Source of the DNA: Qipengyuania sp. ABI-127-1
Lineage (GTDB): Bacteria > Pseudomonadota > Alphaproteobacteria > Sphingomonadales > Sphingomonadaceae
Assembly: GCA_022953095.1 (NCBI GenBank)
Contig: JALJCR010000001.1
Location: 682,001-746,000 of the forward strand
Direction of reading: 5' to 3'
Length of the DNA: 64,000 bases
The notes under the pieces were generated by a model, which saw only the letters and a program-made list of their open reading frames with translations, was not told the origin of the DNA and did not search any database. Below, one piece after another: positions 39,615-47,332 of the stretch. Position 1 is the first letter of the stretch; each line of letters opens with the position of its first letter. The position numbers and the translations under genes are program-made.

Positions 39615-39738
39615 TCGTGCCGGATGGGCTGCGCGGCAGCCGCAAGGCCGCCCGGCCGCCCGCAGCGACGCGATCTTCGATCGCCTGAGCGAGGAGGTCG
39701 CGCGCCCGGAGGGGCGTGCGGAACGCAGGAATGGCTGA
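39607..39738 (+). CDS. Possible 43-aa overlapping ORF between hisB and hisH
   Basis: A GTG-start frame [20 protein letters not shown] then [20 protein letters not shown] overlaps hisB by 8 bases and hisH by 8. It fills the entire 116-base hisB-hisH gap, so the gap is either a real small gene or spacer. The C-terminal part reads like protein, but no ribosome site is convincing. Confidence 0.25.
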   Translation: MADRAGWAARQPQGRPAARSDAIFDRLSEEVARPEGRAERRNG

Positions 39739-40357
39739 GGTCATCGCGCTGGTCGATTACGGGGCCGGCAATCTTCATTCGGTGGAAAACGCCCTGCGCA
39801 AAGTCGGGGCGCATGTCACTGTCACCGCCGATCCCGATGTGATCCGCGCGGCGGACCGGATCGTGCTGCCCGGTGTCGGGTCATTCAAGGCCTGCGCCGA
39901 AGGGCTGCACGCCGAAAAGGGCGCGGTCGAAGCGATGCACGAACGCGTCTTTGTCGGCGGGGCGCCCTTTCTGGGCATTTGCGTGGGGATGCAATTGCTC
40001 GCCACGCGCGGGCTCGAACATGGCGAGACGCCCGGCCTGGGTTGGATCGACGGTACGGTGCGCCTGATCGAGCCGACCGACACCAGCGTCAAAGTGCCGC
40101 ATATGGGCTGGAACGATGTTGCGCCCTTGCCGCATGCCCATGGGCATGAAGTGGTGGCCGAAGGCGAAGCCTATTTCCTGCATTCCTACCATTTCAAGGT
40201 CCGCCACCATGAGGATGTGCTGGCCATGACCGATCATGGCGGCGGCCTCGTCGCTGCCGTCGGGCGCGACAATTTCCTTGGCGTGCAGTTTCACCCCGAA
40301 AAGAGCCAGGCCTATGGGCTCGATCTGCTCTCCCGCTTCCTCGAGTGGACCCCGTGA
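39731..40357 (+). CDS. hisH: Imidazole glycerol phosphate synthase, glutaminase subunit HisH
   Basis: 208 residues from [14 protein letters not shown]. The nucleophile Cys is in FLGICVGMQLL; His and Glu of the triad are in GVQFHPEKSQ. It supplies ammonia to HisF. The start follows GCAGGA at close spacing. Confidence 0.97.
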   Translation: MAEVIALVDYGAGNLHSVENALRKVGAHVTVTADPDVIRAADRIVLPGVGSFKACAEGLHAEKGAVEAMHERVFVGGAPFLGICVGMQLLATRGLEHGETPGLGWIDGTVRLIEPTDTSVKVPHMGWNDVAPLPHAHGHEVVAEGEAYFLHSYHFKVRHHEDVLAMTDHGGGLVAAVGRDNFLGVQFHPEKSQAYGLDLLSRFLEWTP

Positions 40358-40391
40358 CCATGCGCCCGCTCCCCAGACCGGACCGAAAACT

Positions 40392-41120
40392 ATGATCGTC
40401 TTTCCCGCCATCGATCTCAAAAACGGCGAAGTCGTGCGCCTCGCGGAAGGCGATATGGACCGCGCGACCGTTTATGGCGACGACCCTGCGGCGCAGGCGA
40501 AACTGTTCGCCCGGGCCGGTGCGAGCCATCTCCATGTGGTCGATCTCGACGGGTCCTTTGCCGGCAGCGCGCAGAACCGCGAAGCGGTCGAGGGCATCGT
40601 TGCCGCCTTTCCGGGCAAGGTCCAGCTCGGCGGCGGAATCCGCACTCCGGCCGATGTCGAGGGTTGGCTCGAAGCGGGGGTCGAACGCATCGTGATCGGC
40701 ACCGCAGCGCTCAAGGACCCGCAATTCGTGAAGGCCATGGCGCGTGATCACGCCGGGCGGATCGTGGTCGCGGTCGATGCGCGCGATGGCATGGTCGCCA
40801 CCGATGGCTGGGCCGAGGTTTCCGACGTCTCGATCGTCGACATGGCGCGGCGGTTCGAGGATGCGGGCGTTGCCAGCCTGCTGTTTACCGACATCGGTCG
40901 CGACGGACTGCTCAAGGGCGTCAATATCGACGCGACCGTGAGCCTGGCGCGGCAGGTGGAGATTCCGGTAATCGCCAGCGGCGGGGTCAAGAATCTCGTC
41001 GATATCGACACGCTGATGCAATTCGCGGGCGAGGGGATCGAAGGTGTGATTACCGGTCGGGCACTTTATGACGGGCGGCTCGACCTGGCGGCGGCGCTGC
41101 GCGTGGCAGAGCGCGCATGA
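40392..41120 (+). CDS. hisA: Phosphoribosylformimino-AICAR ribotide isomerase HisA
   Basis: 242 residues. (beta/alpha)8 barrel with catalytic Asp in [14 protein letters not shown] and in [12 protein letters not shown]; phosphate sites QLGGGIR and VIASGGVKN. The next gene starts inside its stop (ATGA). Confidence 0.97.
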   Translation: MIVFPAIDLKNGEVVRLAEGDMDRATVYGDDPAAQAKLFARAGASHLHVVDLDGSFAGSAQNREAVEGIVAAFPGKVQLGGGIRTPADVEGWLEAGVERIVIGTAALKDPQFVKAMARDHAGRIVVAVDARDGMVATDGWAEVSDVSIVDMARRFEDAGVASLLFTDIGRDGLLKGVNIDATVSLARQVEIPVIASGGVKNLVDIDTLMQFAGEGIEGVITGRALYDGRLDLAAALRVAERA

Positions 41121-41887
41121 CTGTCCGCATCCGCGTCATACCCTGTCTCGACGTGGCCGACGGGCGCGTGGTCAAGGGGGTCAATTTCGTCGACCTCAAG
41201 GACGCCGGCGATCCGGTCGAGCAGGCGCAGGCCTATGACGCGGCGGGCGCGGACGAACTGTGCTTCCTCGACATTTCGGCCAGCCATGAAGGGCGCGGCA
41301 CCTTGCTCGACATGGTTCGGCGGACTGCCAAGGTATGCTTCATGCCGCTGACAGTGGGCGGCGGGGTCCGCAGTGCCGAGGATGCGCGCGCCCTGCTGCT
41401 GGCCGGTGCGGACAAGGTCGCCATCAATTCCGCCGCCGTCAGCAACCCCGAACTGGTCTGCGAGATTGCCGAGAAATTCGGCAGTCAGTGCGTCGTCGCC
41501 AGCATCGATGCGCGCGCCTCGACCAGTGGTGAGGTGCGCGGGTGGGAAATCTTCACCCATGGCGGACGCAAGCCGACCGGGATCGATGCGGTCGAACATG
41601 CCATCCGGCTGGCCAAGCTGGGGGCGGGAGAATTGCTGGTCACTTCGATGGACGGCGACGGGACGAAACGGGGCTACGACGTCGAACTGACGCGCGCCAT
41701 CGCCGATGCGGTTTCTGTCCCGGTCATCGCCAGCGGGGGTGTGGGCACGCTCGACCATCTCGTCGAGGGGGTAACGCGCGGCCACGCCAGCGCGGTGCTC
41801 GCCGCGTCGATCTTCCACTTTGGCGAGCACACGATTGCCGAGGCCCATGCGGCTTTGCGGGCGGCAGGCCTGCCCGCCCGGGGCTGA
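41117..41887 (+). CDS. hisF: Imidazole glycerol phosphate synthase, cyclase subunit HisF
   Basis: 256 residues. Catalytic Asp residues lie in [14 protein letters not shown] and [13 protein letters not shown]; phosphate-binding loops [10 protein letters not shown] and [12 protein letters not shown]. Works with HisH. Overlaps hisA by 4 bases. Confidence 0.98.
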   Translation: MTVRIRVIPCLDVADGRVVKGVNFVDLKDAGDPVEQAQAYDAAGADELCFLDISASHEGRGTLLDMVRRTAKVCFMPLTVGGGVRSAEDARALLLAGADKVAINSAAVSNPELVCEIAEKFGSQCVVASIDARASTSGEVRGWEIFTHGGRKPTGIDAVEHAIRLAKLGAGELLVTSMDGDGTKRGYDVELTRAIADAVSVPVIASGGVGTLDHLVEGVTRGHASAVLAASIFHFGEHTIAEAHAALRAAGLPARG

Positions 41888-41964
41888 CCGCCTGACCTGT
41901 CCCGAGGCGGGACACGGGCTCGGCGCGCCGCTGCGCAATTTTTAGCAAATGGTATAAATACGCC

Positions 41965-42126
41965 ATGACCAGCCAGTTCATATCGCTGGCCGCGCAATTC
42001 GCGGATCTCGGTGGCCCCGCCGGCATTGCCGCGCGCCTGGTCGAACCGAGCGCGCTGACGCTCCTTGCCATCGGGATGGCGGGCGTGCTGGTCGGCCGTT
42101 TCCTGATGGGCCGCAACTCCGATTGA
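41965..42126 (+). CDS. 53-aa single-pass membrane protein within the his cluster
   Basis: MTSQFISLAAQFADLGGPAG followed by a helix ALTLLAIGMAGVLVGRFLMG and RNSD. It sits between hisF and hisE in the same direction, 33 bases before hisE. Codon use is normal for the genome. It is not a known histidine enzyme; role unknown. Confidence 0.55.
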   Translation: MTSQFISLAAQFADLGGPAGIAARLVEPSALTLLAIGMAGVLVGRFLMGRNSD

Positions 42127-42159
42127 CGCTGCGCGCATGGGCCGTGCATAGCGCAGGCC

Positions 42160-42474
42160 ATGGATACGCTTACCCGCCTCGAACAGACCATAGCGCAGCG
42201 GCGCCAGGCCGACCCTTCGCAAAGCTATGTGGCGAGCCTTCATGCCAAGGGCCTGCCCCAGATCGCGCGCAAGCTGGGCGAGGAAGGGGTAGAGGCTGCG
42301 GTCGCGGCCCTGTCGGGCAGCAGCGAGGAACTGATCGGCGAGGCGGCCGACATTCTGTTCCATCTTCTCGTCACTCTGAATGCGCGCGACATTCCCTTTG
42401 CCGCGGTGCTGGCCGAACTGGACCGGCGCGACGGGGTTTCGGGAATTGCGGAGAAAGCCAGCAGGAGCCAATGA
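42160..42474 (+). CDS. hisE: Phosphoribosyl-ATP pyrophosphohydrolase HisE
   Basis: 104 residues. MazG-like helical enzyme: LPQIARKLGEEGVEAAVAAL and ELIGEAADILFHLLVTL carry the metal-binding Glu/Asp residues. It removes pyrophosphate from phosphoribosyl-ATP. Overlaps the HIT gene by 4 bases. Confidence 0.97.
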   Translation: MDTLTRLEQTIAQRRQADPSQSYVASLHAKGLPQIARKLGEEGVEAAVAALSGSSEELIGEAADILFHLLVTLNARDIPFAAVLAELDRRDGVSGIAEKASRSQ

Positions 42475-42857
42475 TGCCGATCGATCCCACTCAGCCCTAT
42501 GACGACGAGAACATCTTCGCCAAGATCCTGCGCGGCGAGATCCCCTCGACCAAGGTGTATGAGGACGAGTGGGCCTTTGCCTTCGAGGATATCAATCCGC
42601 AGGCCGAAATTCATACGCTGGTGGTGCCCAAGGGGCGCTATGTCAGTTGGGACGATTTCGCCGAAAAGGCGAGCGATGCGGAAATTGCGGGCTTCGTGCG
42701 TGCGGTGGGCAAGGTGGCCCGCGATAAGGGGCTGGTCGAGCCCGGCTATCGGATGATGGCCAATATCGGCGCGCATGGCGGGCAGGAAGTGCCGCATCTG
42801 CACGTACATATCTTCGGCGGGCAACCCCTCGGCCCGATGATAGCGAGGCGCGGTTAG
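42471..42857 (+). CDS. HIT family (HINT-type) nucleotide hydrolase
   Basis: 128 residues. DENIFAKILRGEIPSTKVYE at the start and the histidine triad PHLHVHIFGGQPLGPM at the end define a Hint-type protein, which hydrolyses nucleoside phosphoramidates and acts in the cytoplasm. AGGAG precedes two adjacent ATG codons (42471 and 42474); the first overlaps the hisE stop. Confidence 0.94.
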   Translation: MMPIDPTQPYDDENIFAKILRGEIPSTKVYEDEWAFAFEDINPQAEIHTLVVPKGRYVSWDDFAEKASDAEIAGFVRAVGKVARDKGLVEPGYRMMANIGAHGGQEVPHLHVHIFGGQPLGPMIARRG

Positions 42858-43016
42858 CCGCGCGGGTTCGAACCTGGCCGGTTCGGGCACTGTACCGCGT
42901 ACCACCTCGCCTTCTCTTGCGCGCGCGGCGGCCCGGATGGTCCATCCCGCTCCCGGCCACGTGTAAGATTCCGCGCCGTGGGCGATCGGGAGAGGGGGCG
43001 AAATCGAACGGCAAGG

Positions 43017-43054
43017 GCAAGACGGATATCCCGACCCTATGCAACAAAGACTCA
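43017..43054 (+). repeat. Diverged repeat, copy upstream of the L36 paralog
   Basis: The 34 bases 43021-43054 match 43414-43447 at 27 of 34 positions with no gaps (shared GACGGAT, TCCCGACC, CAAAGACTCA). The two copies flank the L36 gene. The rest of the 297-base gap 42858-43154 shows no gene; it must hold the L36 promoter and leader. Confidence 0.6.
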
Positions 43055-43154
43055 CTCTTGCCTTGACCGAATCCCCGCCACGCTTTAACGGCGCGCTTGA
43101 TTTCGGCGCGTCGGAATACCATTTCCGGCGCGTATTTATTTGACGAGAGACATC

Positions 43155-43280
43155 ATGAAGATCCGTAACAGCCTCAAGTCGCTCAAGGGCCGCCACCGCG
43201 ATTGCCGCGTCATTCGCCGCCGCGGGCGCACCTATGTCATCAACAAGACCAATCGCCGCTTCAAGGCCCGCCAGGGCTAA
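43155..43280 (+). CDS. ykgO: Ribosomal protein L36 paralog (bL36, YkgO type)
   Basis: 41 residues, [20 protein letters not shown] then [20 protein letters not shown]. It keeps only one Cys (C17) of the four zinc ligands of classical L36, so it is the zinc-independent (C-minus) form with the alphaproteobacterial 41-residue length. GAGAGA precedes the ATG. A good terminator follows. Confidence 0.93.
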   Translation: MKIRNSLKSLKGRHRDCRVIRRRGRTYVINKTNRRFKARQG

Positions 43281-43324
43281 ACGGCGCGCCGCCCGGCGAG
43301 GGTGGCAAACGTCTTGCAGACAAG

Positions 43325-43360
43325 GCCCGGCCCCGACGAGGGGTGCGGGCTTTTCTGTTT
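43325..43360 (+). terminator. Intrinsic terminator of the L36 paralog
   Basis: GCCCG-CCCC arm pairs with GGGG-CGGGC around a GACGA loop and runs into TTTTCTGTTTT. It lies 45 bases past the stop. Confidence 0.8.
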
Positions 43361-43366
43361 TGTGCG

Positions 43367-43429
43367 CCTTCGACATCCGTCGAAGGCTTGTGGGATGGCA
43401 CAGCAAAGGTCGGGACGGATGTCCCGACC
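43367..43429. repeat. Two perfect palindromes before the HAD gene
   Basis: CCTTCGAC-ATCC-GTCGAAGG (43367-43386) and GGTCGGGAC-GGAT-GTCCCGACC (43408-43429), each with a 4-base loop. The second overlaps the repeat copy at 43414-43447. They may be a mobile palindromic unit or leader structures of the HAD gene starting at 43469. Confidence 0.6.
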
Positions 43430-43447
43430 GCACACGGCAAAGACTCA
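43414..43447 (+). repeat. Diverged repeat, copy downstream of the L36 paralog
   Basis: Second copy of the 34-base repeat at 43021-43054, 393 bases away; it overlaps the right arm of the perfect palindrome GGTCGGGAC/GTCCCGACC. Confidence 0.6.
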
Positions 43448-43468
43448 ATAACTCAGGACACCCTCCCC

Positions 43469-44074
43469 ATGACCATCCAGGCTGTCGTCTTCGATGTCGG
43501 GCGCGTCCTCTACCAATGGCAGCTTGCGCACCTGTTCGAAAAGATCGTCGCCGACCCGGCGCGGCTTGCCACCGTGCTGGACGAGGTCGTGACCGAGGAA
43601 TGGCATTTCGAACACGATCGCGGCACGCCGCTTGCCCAAATGGTGCCCGAGCGGATCGCCCGCTATCCGGAGTACGAGACGGAAATCCGGGCCTATGCCG
43701 CGCGGTTCAACGAATCCATTCCGGGGCCGGTGCCGGGCAGCCTCGCTTTGGTCGAACAGCTCGACAAGCGCGGTGTGCCGCTGTTCGCGATCACCAATTT
43801 CGGGGCGGAATTCTGGGCCGGTTTCCGTCCGACCGCGCCGATCTTCGACCGGTTTCGCGATATCGTGGTGTCGGGTGAGGAGAAGCTTGCCAAGCCCGAC
43901 CCGGCGATCTTCGCCCTGGCGGAGGAGCGCTTCGGTCTGCCAGGCACGGACATGTTGTTCATCGATGACAACCGCGCCAATGTCGAAGCCGCCGCGGCGT
44001 GCGGCTGGCAGGTCCATCATTTCCTCGATGCGCCGAGGCTCGAACGCGATCTGGCAGCGCGTGGACTGATATAA
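43469..44074 (+). CDS. HAD family hydrolase
   Basis: 201 residues. The first HAD motif is altered: VVFDVGRVLYQW has the nucleophile Asp but lacks the second Asp (D-x-G instead of D-x-D), as in some haloacid dehalogenase-type and YihX-like proteins. Motif II is AITNFG, motif III K in EKLAKPDPAIF, motif IV FIDDNRANVEAA. It resembles the YihX/epoxide-hydrolase N-domain group of sugar phosphatases. Substrate unknown. Confidence 0.88.
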   Translation: MTIQAVVFDVGRVLYQWQLAHLFEKIVADPARLATVLDEVVTEEWHFEHDRGTPLAQMVPERIARYPEYETEIRAYAARFNESIPGPVPGSLALVEQLDKRGVPLFAITNFGAEFWAGFRPTAPIFDRFRDIVVSGEEKLAKPDPAIFALAEERFGLPGTDMLFIDDNRANVEAAAACGWQVHHFLDAPRLERDLAARGLI

Positions 44075-44100
44075 AAAGGCCCCGGCGATCGCTCGCCGGG
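44072..44100 (-). terminator. Intrinsic terminator of the CC_3452-type gene
   Basis: CCCGGCGA (44081-44088) and TCGCCGGG (44093-44100) form an 8-bp stem with a 4-base loop. Read on the minus strand it is followed by GGCCTTTTTAT, a proper T-run. It lies 47 bases past the stop of the minus-strand gene, and touches the HAD stop, so it may serve both genes partly. Confidence 0.85.
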
Positions 44101-44146
44101 ACCCTCAAGTCGGCCACCCTATGGAGGGGGCGGGGATGGAGACGGT

Positions 44147-44491
44147 TCAGTCGTTACATTTCGCCAGCTTGTCGGAATCGAGTGCCTTGTTTCGGGCCGT
44201 GAAGGCAGCGATTTTGCCATGTTCGCGCTGGAGTTCGCGGCAGACGCGAAGCGGACGCGAATTGGCCTTCTGAGCGACGCAGGTCGTGCCCTGGCAGTTC
44301 CACGCGACGCCGGCGGCGACAGTGGTGGTGCGCTGGGCAACCGGCTGGGCCAGTTCGGCGGTGTAGAAAGGTGCGCTCGAACGCGCCTGGGCTGCGGTAG
44401 GGGCGATAGTGGCGCCCAGAGCCAGCGAAGTGTAGGCGAAGGCGGCGGCAAGGGCGCCGAATTTCGCCTTCCGGGGGGACATGGAGGTCAT
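44147..44491 (-). CDS. CC_3452 family exported protein
   Basis: 114 residues. A signal peptide ends near TAAQA, then APFYTAELAQPVAQRTTTVA, AGVAWNCQGTTCVAQKANSR, and VCRELQREHGKIAAFTARNK ending AKCND. This arrangement with three or four Cys is the CC_3452 family, found in Caulobacter and sphingomonads and of unknown function. Probably periplasmic with disulfides. It is divergent from the HxlR regulator. Confidence 0.9.
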   Translation of the reverse strand: MTSMSPRKAKFGALAAAFAYTSLALGATIAPTAAQARSSAPFYTAELAQPVAQRTTTVAAGVAWNCQGTTCVAQKANSRPLRVCRELQREHGKIAAFTARNKALDSDKLAKCND

Positions 44492-44610
44492 GGGGGGTCC
44501 TTACCTGGTTGCAATTTTTTCAAGGGCGGTTGAGGTTCTTGCAATTGAGTTTCAAAAAGCAACCCGTTGCTAACCGCTACCTATGATCGTCTATTGTGCA
44601 GTGCAACCAT

Positions 44611-44622
44611 TTTTTCGAAAAA
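44611..44622. promoter_or_regulatory. Perfect palindrome in the HxlR divergent promoter region
   Basis: TTTTTCGAAAAA lies in the AT-rich 184-base gap between the CC_3452-type gene and the HxlR gene, 54 bases before the regulator start. It is a plausible autoregulatory operator. It is inferred from position and symmetry only. Confidence 0.35.
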
Positions 44623-44675
44623 TTTGGCAAAGTCGGTTTTTGCGCTAGATAGGTTGTCTGAAGAGGACTGACTTT

Positions 44676-45230
44676 ATGGGTGACATCCGCGAACCGCTCC
44701 GTGAACTGACCGAATGCGGCCTGCCGCAGGCTCTCGAAGTCATGGGGGAACGATGGTCCTTCATGATCCTGCGCGCCAGCTTCAATGGGCTCCACCACTT
44801 CGAGGAATTCCTCAGCGAGCTTGGGATTGCGCGCAACATCCTGTCGAATCGTCTCGCGAAGCTGGTCGAGCACGGCATTCTGCGCCGCGATCCCTGCGCG
44901 GACGACAAGCGCAAGATCGAATACCGGCTGACCGATAAGGGGCTGGATCTGCTGCCCGCCATGGTTGCGCTGCGGCAGTGGGGTCAGAAATACGGCGCCG
45001 AAGTGGTCGAAAACCCGGTTCTCGTCGACGAACGGGACCGCCTGCCGATCGGTCCGACCTCCATCCTCAGCCATGACGGGCGGATTCTCGGCCCGTCCGA
45101 TCTGCATCTCGTCGACCGCGCGAATCTCGGTATTCGGGCCGATGGCAGCAGGGCCGAGCCCGCCGATGGGCTGAAAACGAGCGAGGTCGTGCATATCGAC
45201 CCCGCTCGCAAATCCAGAGATGCCGCCTGA
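44676..45230 (+). CDS. HxlR family transcriptional regulator
   Basis: 184 residues. The winged helix lies at about 10-110: ALEVMGERWSFMILRASFNG, HHFEEFLSELGIARNILSNR, LAKLVEHGILRRDPCADDKR, then IEYRLTDKGLDLLPAMVALR. This is the HxlR pattern. The extra C-terminal 70 residues (ILSHDGRILGPSDLHLVDRA) may sense a ligand or oxidant. It probably controls itself and its divergent neighbour. Confidence 0.93.
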   Translation: MGDIREPLRELTECGLPQALEVMGERWSFMILRASFNGLHHFEEFLSELGIARNILSNRLAKLVEHGILRRDPCADDKRKIEYRLTDKGLDLLPAMVALRQWGQKYGAEVVENPVLVDERDRLPIGPTSILSHDGRILGPSDLHLVDRANLGIRADGSRAEPADGLKTSEVVHIDPARKSRDAA

Positions 45231-45271
45231 CGGAAGCGGTCCGGCGCACGCGTGACGGGCGCTACATCATC

Positions 45272-45547
45272 GTGCGTGGCCGCTTGTGGCGCGCCAGCAA
45301 TCCGGCGCTTCCCGAAACCGAGCGAAAGCGTCTCGTCGACAGTCTGATGGATGCGCGGCGGGCCGTGGCGACGGCACGGCGTGCGGGCGATGCGGATGCC
45401 GAGCGCGAGGCGCGCGCGCGGGTCCATGGCGCCAAGATTGCGCTGGGCGAGCGTGGCCCTGTCTGGTGGGCCGACGGCGCGCCGGACTATACCCGTCATC
45501 TGGTGGAGAACACGCCCTATGCCGATCCGGCCATGATCCGCGGCTAG
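45272..45547 (+). CDS. Conserved hypothetical protein, about 91 aa
   Basis: From the GTG at 45272 the protein reads MRGRLWRASNPALPETERKR, then a helical, Arg/Ala-rich middle and a Trp motif GPVWWADGAPDYTRHL. The same frame continues upstream without a stop as TRDGRYIIV, which reads like the natural N-terminus, yet contains no ATG, GTG or TTG. The true start may be a non-standard codon such as CTG at 45227. Function unknown. Confidence 0.6.
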   Translation: MRGRLWRASNPALPETERKRLVDSLMDARRAVATARRAGDADAEREARARVHGAKIALGERGPVWWADGAPDYTRHLVENTPYADPAMIRG

Positions 45548-45662
45548 GCCTCGCCACGGCGCGGTATTGGCTGCGTGACGTCATCGTTAAAACGATCTCA
45601 ACATGTCGTTGGCAAATTGACGATCATTCGCGAATCCCACCAGAATTGCCGGACCAAATCCC

Positions 45663-46013
45663 GTGATTGAAATCGAAGTCCAGAACGAAACGCATCAGAA
45701 CGTGCATCGCATCAAGGCGATGGCCGTCCCGCGCATCGGGGAAGGCATCCGGCTTCGTGAACCCAACGGGAAATGGGCCTCGTACGACGTGCTCGACGTG
45801 TGGTACCAGCAGGCCGAATTCGGCGAGGTCTGGATGCCCTATATCCATGTCCGCATGACGCCGGACGAACTGAAGGCCGTCGACATGGCGCAGTCGAATC
45901 CGCTGGTCGACAGAAGCCAGGCGGTGCCGATCGAAGATTTCCTGTCGAAATTCGAAGGCGACCGCGAACATGAAACGGTCAAGCTGAACCTCGACCTGAG
46001 CGAGGCCGACTGA
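45663..46013 (+). CDS. Hypothetical protein, 116 aa
   Basis: GTG start; MIEIEVQNETHQNVHRIKAM, IGEGIRLREPNGKWASYDVL and DVWYQQAEFGEVWMPYIHVR suggest a beta-rich soluble protein, with an acidic helical tail. No family is recognised. The 115-base gap before it shows no gene. Confidence 0.65.
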   Translation: MIEIEVQNETHQNVHRIKAMAVPRIGEGIRLREPNGKWASYDVLDVWYQQAEFGEVWMPYIHVRMTPDELKAVDMAQSNPLVDRSQAVPIEDFLSKFEGDREHETVKLNLDLSEAD

Positions 46014-46071
46014 CGTTCACCGGCGCTTCATTCGGGCCTCGCTAGCCGCCACCCCATCTTGGGGAGGTGGT

Positions 46072-47286
46072 ATGACAGGTCGTTCCGTCGCGCTGATCGC
46101 GCTCCTGCTTGGTGCACCGGTAGCTGCCCAGCCGTCGCTGAACGAAGTGCTCCTGCGGCCAATCGGGATCGAACGCTCCGCCGTCCTGACCGAGCTGCCC
46201 CTGACGATCCGCAGCGGGAAGCTGCATATCGAAGCCGAGGTCGATGGCCGGGCGGGCGAATTCCTGTTCGACACCGGATCGCCCACCGTCCTGTCGAGGC
46301 AGTTTGCGGATACGCTCGACCTTGAGGTGATCGGACAGAACACCGGGATCGATTCGCACGGCAATCGGGTCACGATGGAGTTCGCTATCGTCGACCGGCT
46401 GGTGCTGGGCGGTGTTGCATTCCGGCGCGTCCCCGTCCTTATTCACGATTTCTCGAAAGCAGGCATGGGGCGCTGCCTTGTAGGCAATGGCCTCATCGGC
46501 TCGGAAATCTTCGATGGCAGCGTCTGGCGGATCGATACCCAGGCGAAACGGCTTTCGATCGCCACCAGCGCCGAAAACCTGCCAACGCAATCCGCCGATA
46601 CCGTGCGCGCGAAACTGTATGACGCGGGCTATCCGCACGCTCCGATCCTCGACTATTCCGTCGGCAATTTCGCCGACAAGGCTATGTTCGATACCGGTAA
46701 TGCAGCCAATATTGCATGGTTCGAAAGAGCGACCGAACATCCCGACGTTCGCAACGCGATCGCTTCGGGGAGCTTGAGCCATGGCCGCGGCTATGAGGGG
46801 GAGTCGGCGGGCGGTCTGAGCGAGGTTGGAGAGCTCACGCGGTTCGATGCGTCTCGCGTGTCGTTCGAATCGGGCGGACTGACAGATGCGCCGTCGATCA
46901 CGAGATCGAACGCGCCAACCCTCTTCGGCGCCGGGCTTCTCGAAAGCTACATCGTCACGCTCGATTATCCGGGCGGACAGGTGACGTTCGAACGACGGTC
47001 CGAACCTGCCCCGCTACGGCGTGTGGCGGATTACGGGATCGCGATGATCGAAGGGCGCGCGATCGTCGCGCGACTCTTCGCCGGGTCCCCGGCAGCCCGT
47101 GCCGGTCTGGAACTGGGCGACGAGGTGATCGAGGTGAATGACCGCTCCATGCTATACGGCGACGAAGCAAGTTACTGTGGCGCGGTGAACTGGCTCGTCG
47201 ATCGCTTCGATCCCAACGAAGCGGCCCAGATCGTGGTGCAAAGGGGCGACGAAACGTTGCGCCTCAGTATTCCGGCGCCTGGCTGA
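46072..47286 (+). CDS. Retropepsin-like aspartic protease with PDZ domain, exported
   Basis: 404 residues with a signal peptide ending PVAAQ. First protease lobe: EAEVDGRAGEFLFDTGSPTV with the DTGS active site near residue 64. A second lobe has AMFDTGNAAN, another D-T-G. The C-terminal PDZ domain (about 330-400) has GRAIVARLFAGSPAARAGLE and LGDEVIEVNDRSM. One chain therefore carries both Asp-Thr-Gly sites, a pepsin-like arrangement. A periplasmic protease or sensor role is inferred. Confidence 0.88.
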   Translation: MTGRSVALIALLLGAPVAAQPSLNEVLLRPIGIERSAVLTELPLTIRSGKLHIEAEVDGRAGEFLFDTGSPTVLSRQFADTLDLEVIGQNTGIDSHGNRVTMEFAIVDRLVLGGVAFRRVPVLIHDFSKAGMGRCLVGNGLIGSEIFDGSVWRIDTQAKRLSIATSAENLPTQSADTVRAKLYDAGYPHAPILDYSVGNFADKAMFDTGNAANIAWFERATEHPDVRNAIASGSLSHGRGYEGESAGGLSEVGELTRFDASRVSFESGGLTDAPSITRSNAPTLFGAGLLESYIVTLDYPGGQVTFERRSEPAPLRRVADYGIAMIEGRAIVARLFAGSPAARAGLELGDEVIEVNDRSMLYGDEASYCGAVNWLVDRFDPNEAAQIVVQRGDETLRLSIPAPG

Positions 47287-47332
47287 GCTGGCCTCTCTCA
47301 CAACCGCAGCGCGGGGTCGAGAGGCCCCGTCC

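Noticed and set aside
41899..41913. Hairpin GTCCCG-AGG-CGGGAC after hisF as a terminator
   Set aside because: No T-run, and it lies inside a run of co-directional genes.
42861..42885. GGTTCGAACC looks like a tRNA T-arm
   Set aside because: It lies just past the HIT gene and no acceptor, D or anticodon arm can be built around it; the 10 bases are a simple palindrome.
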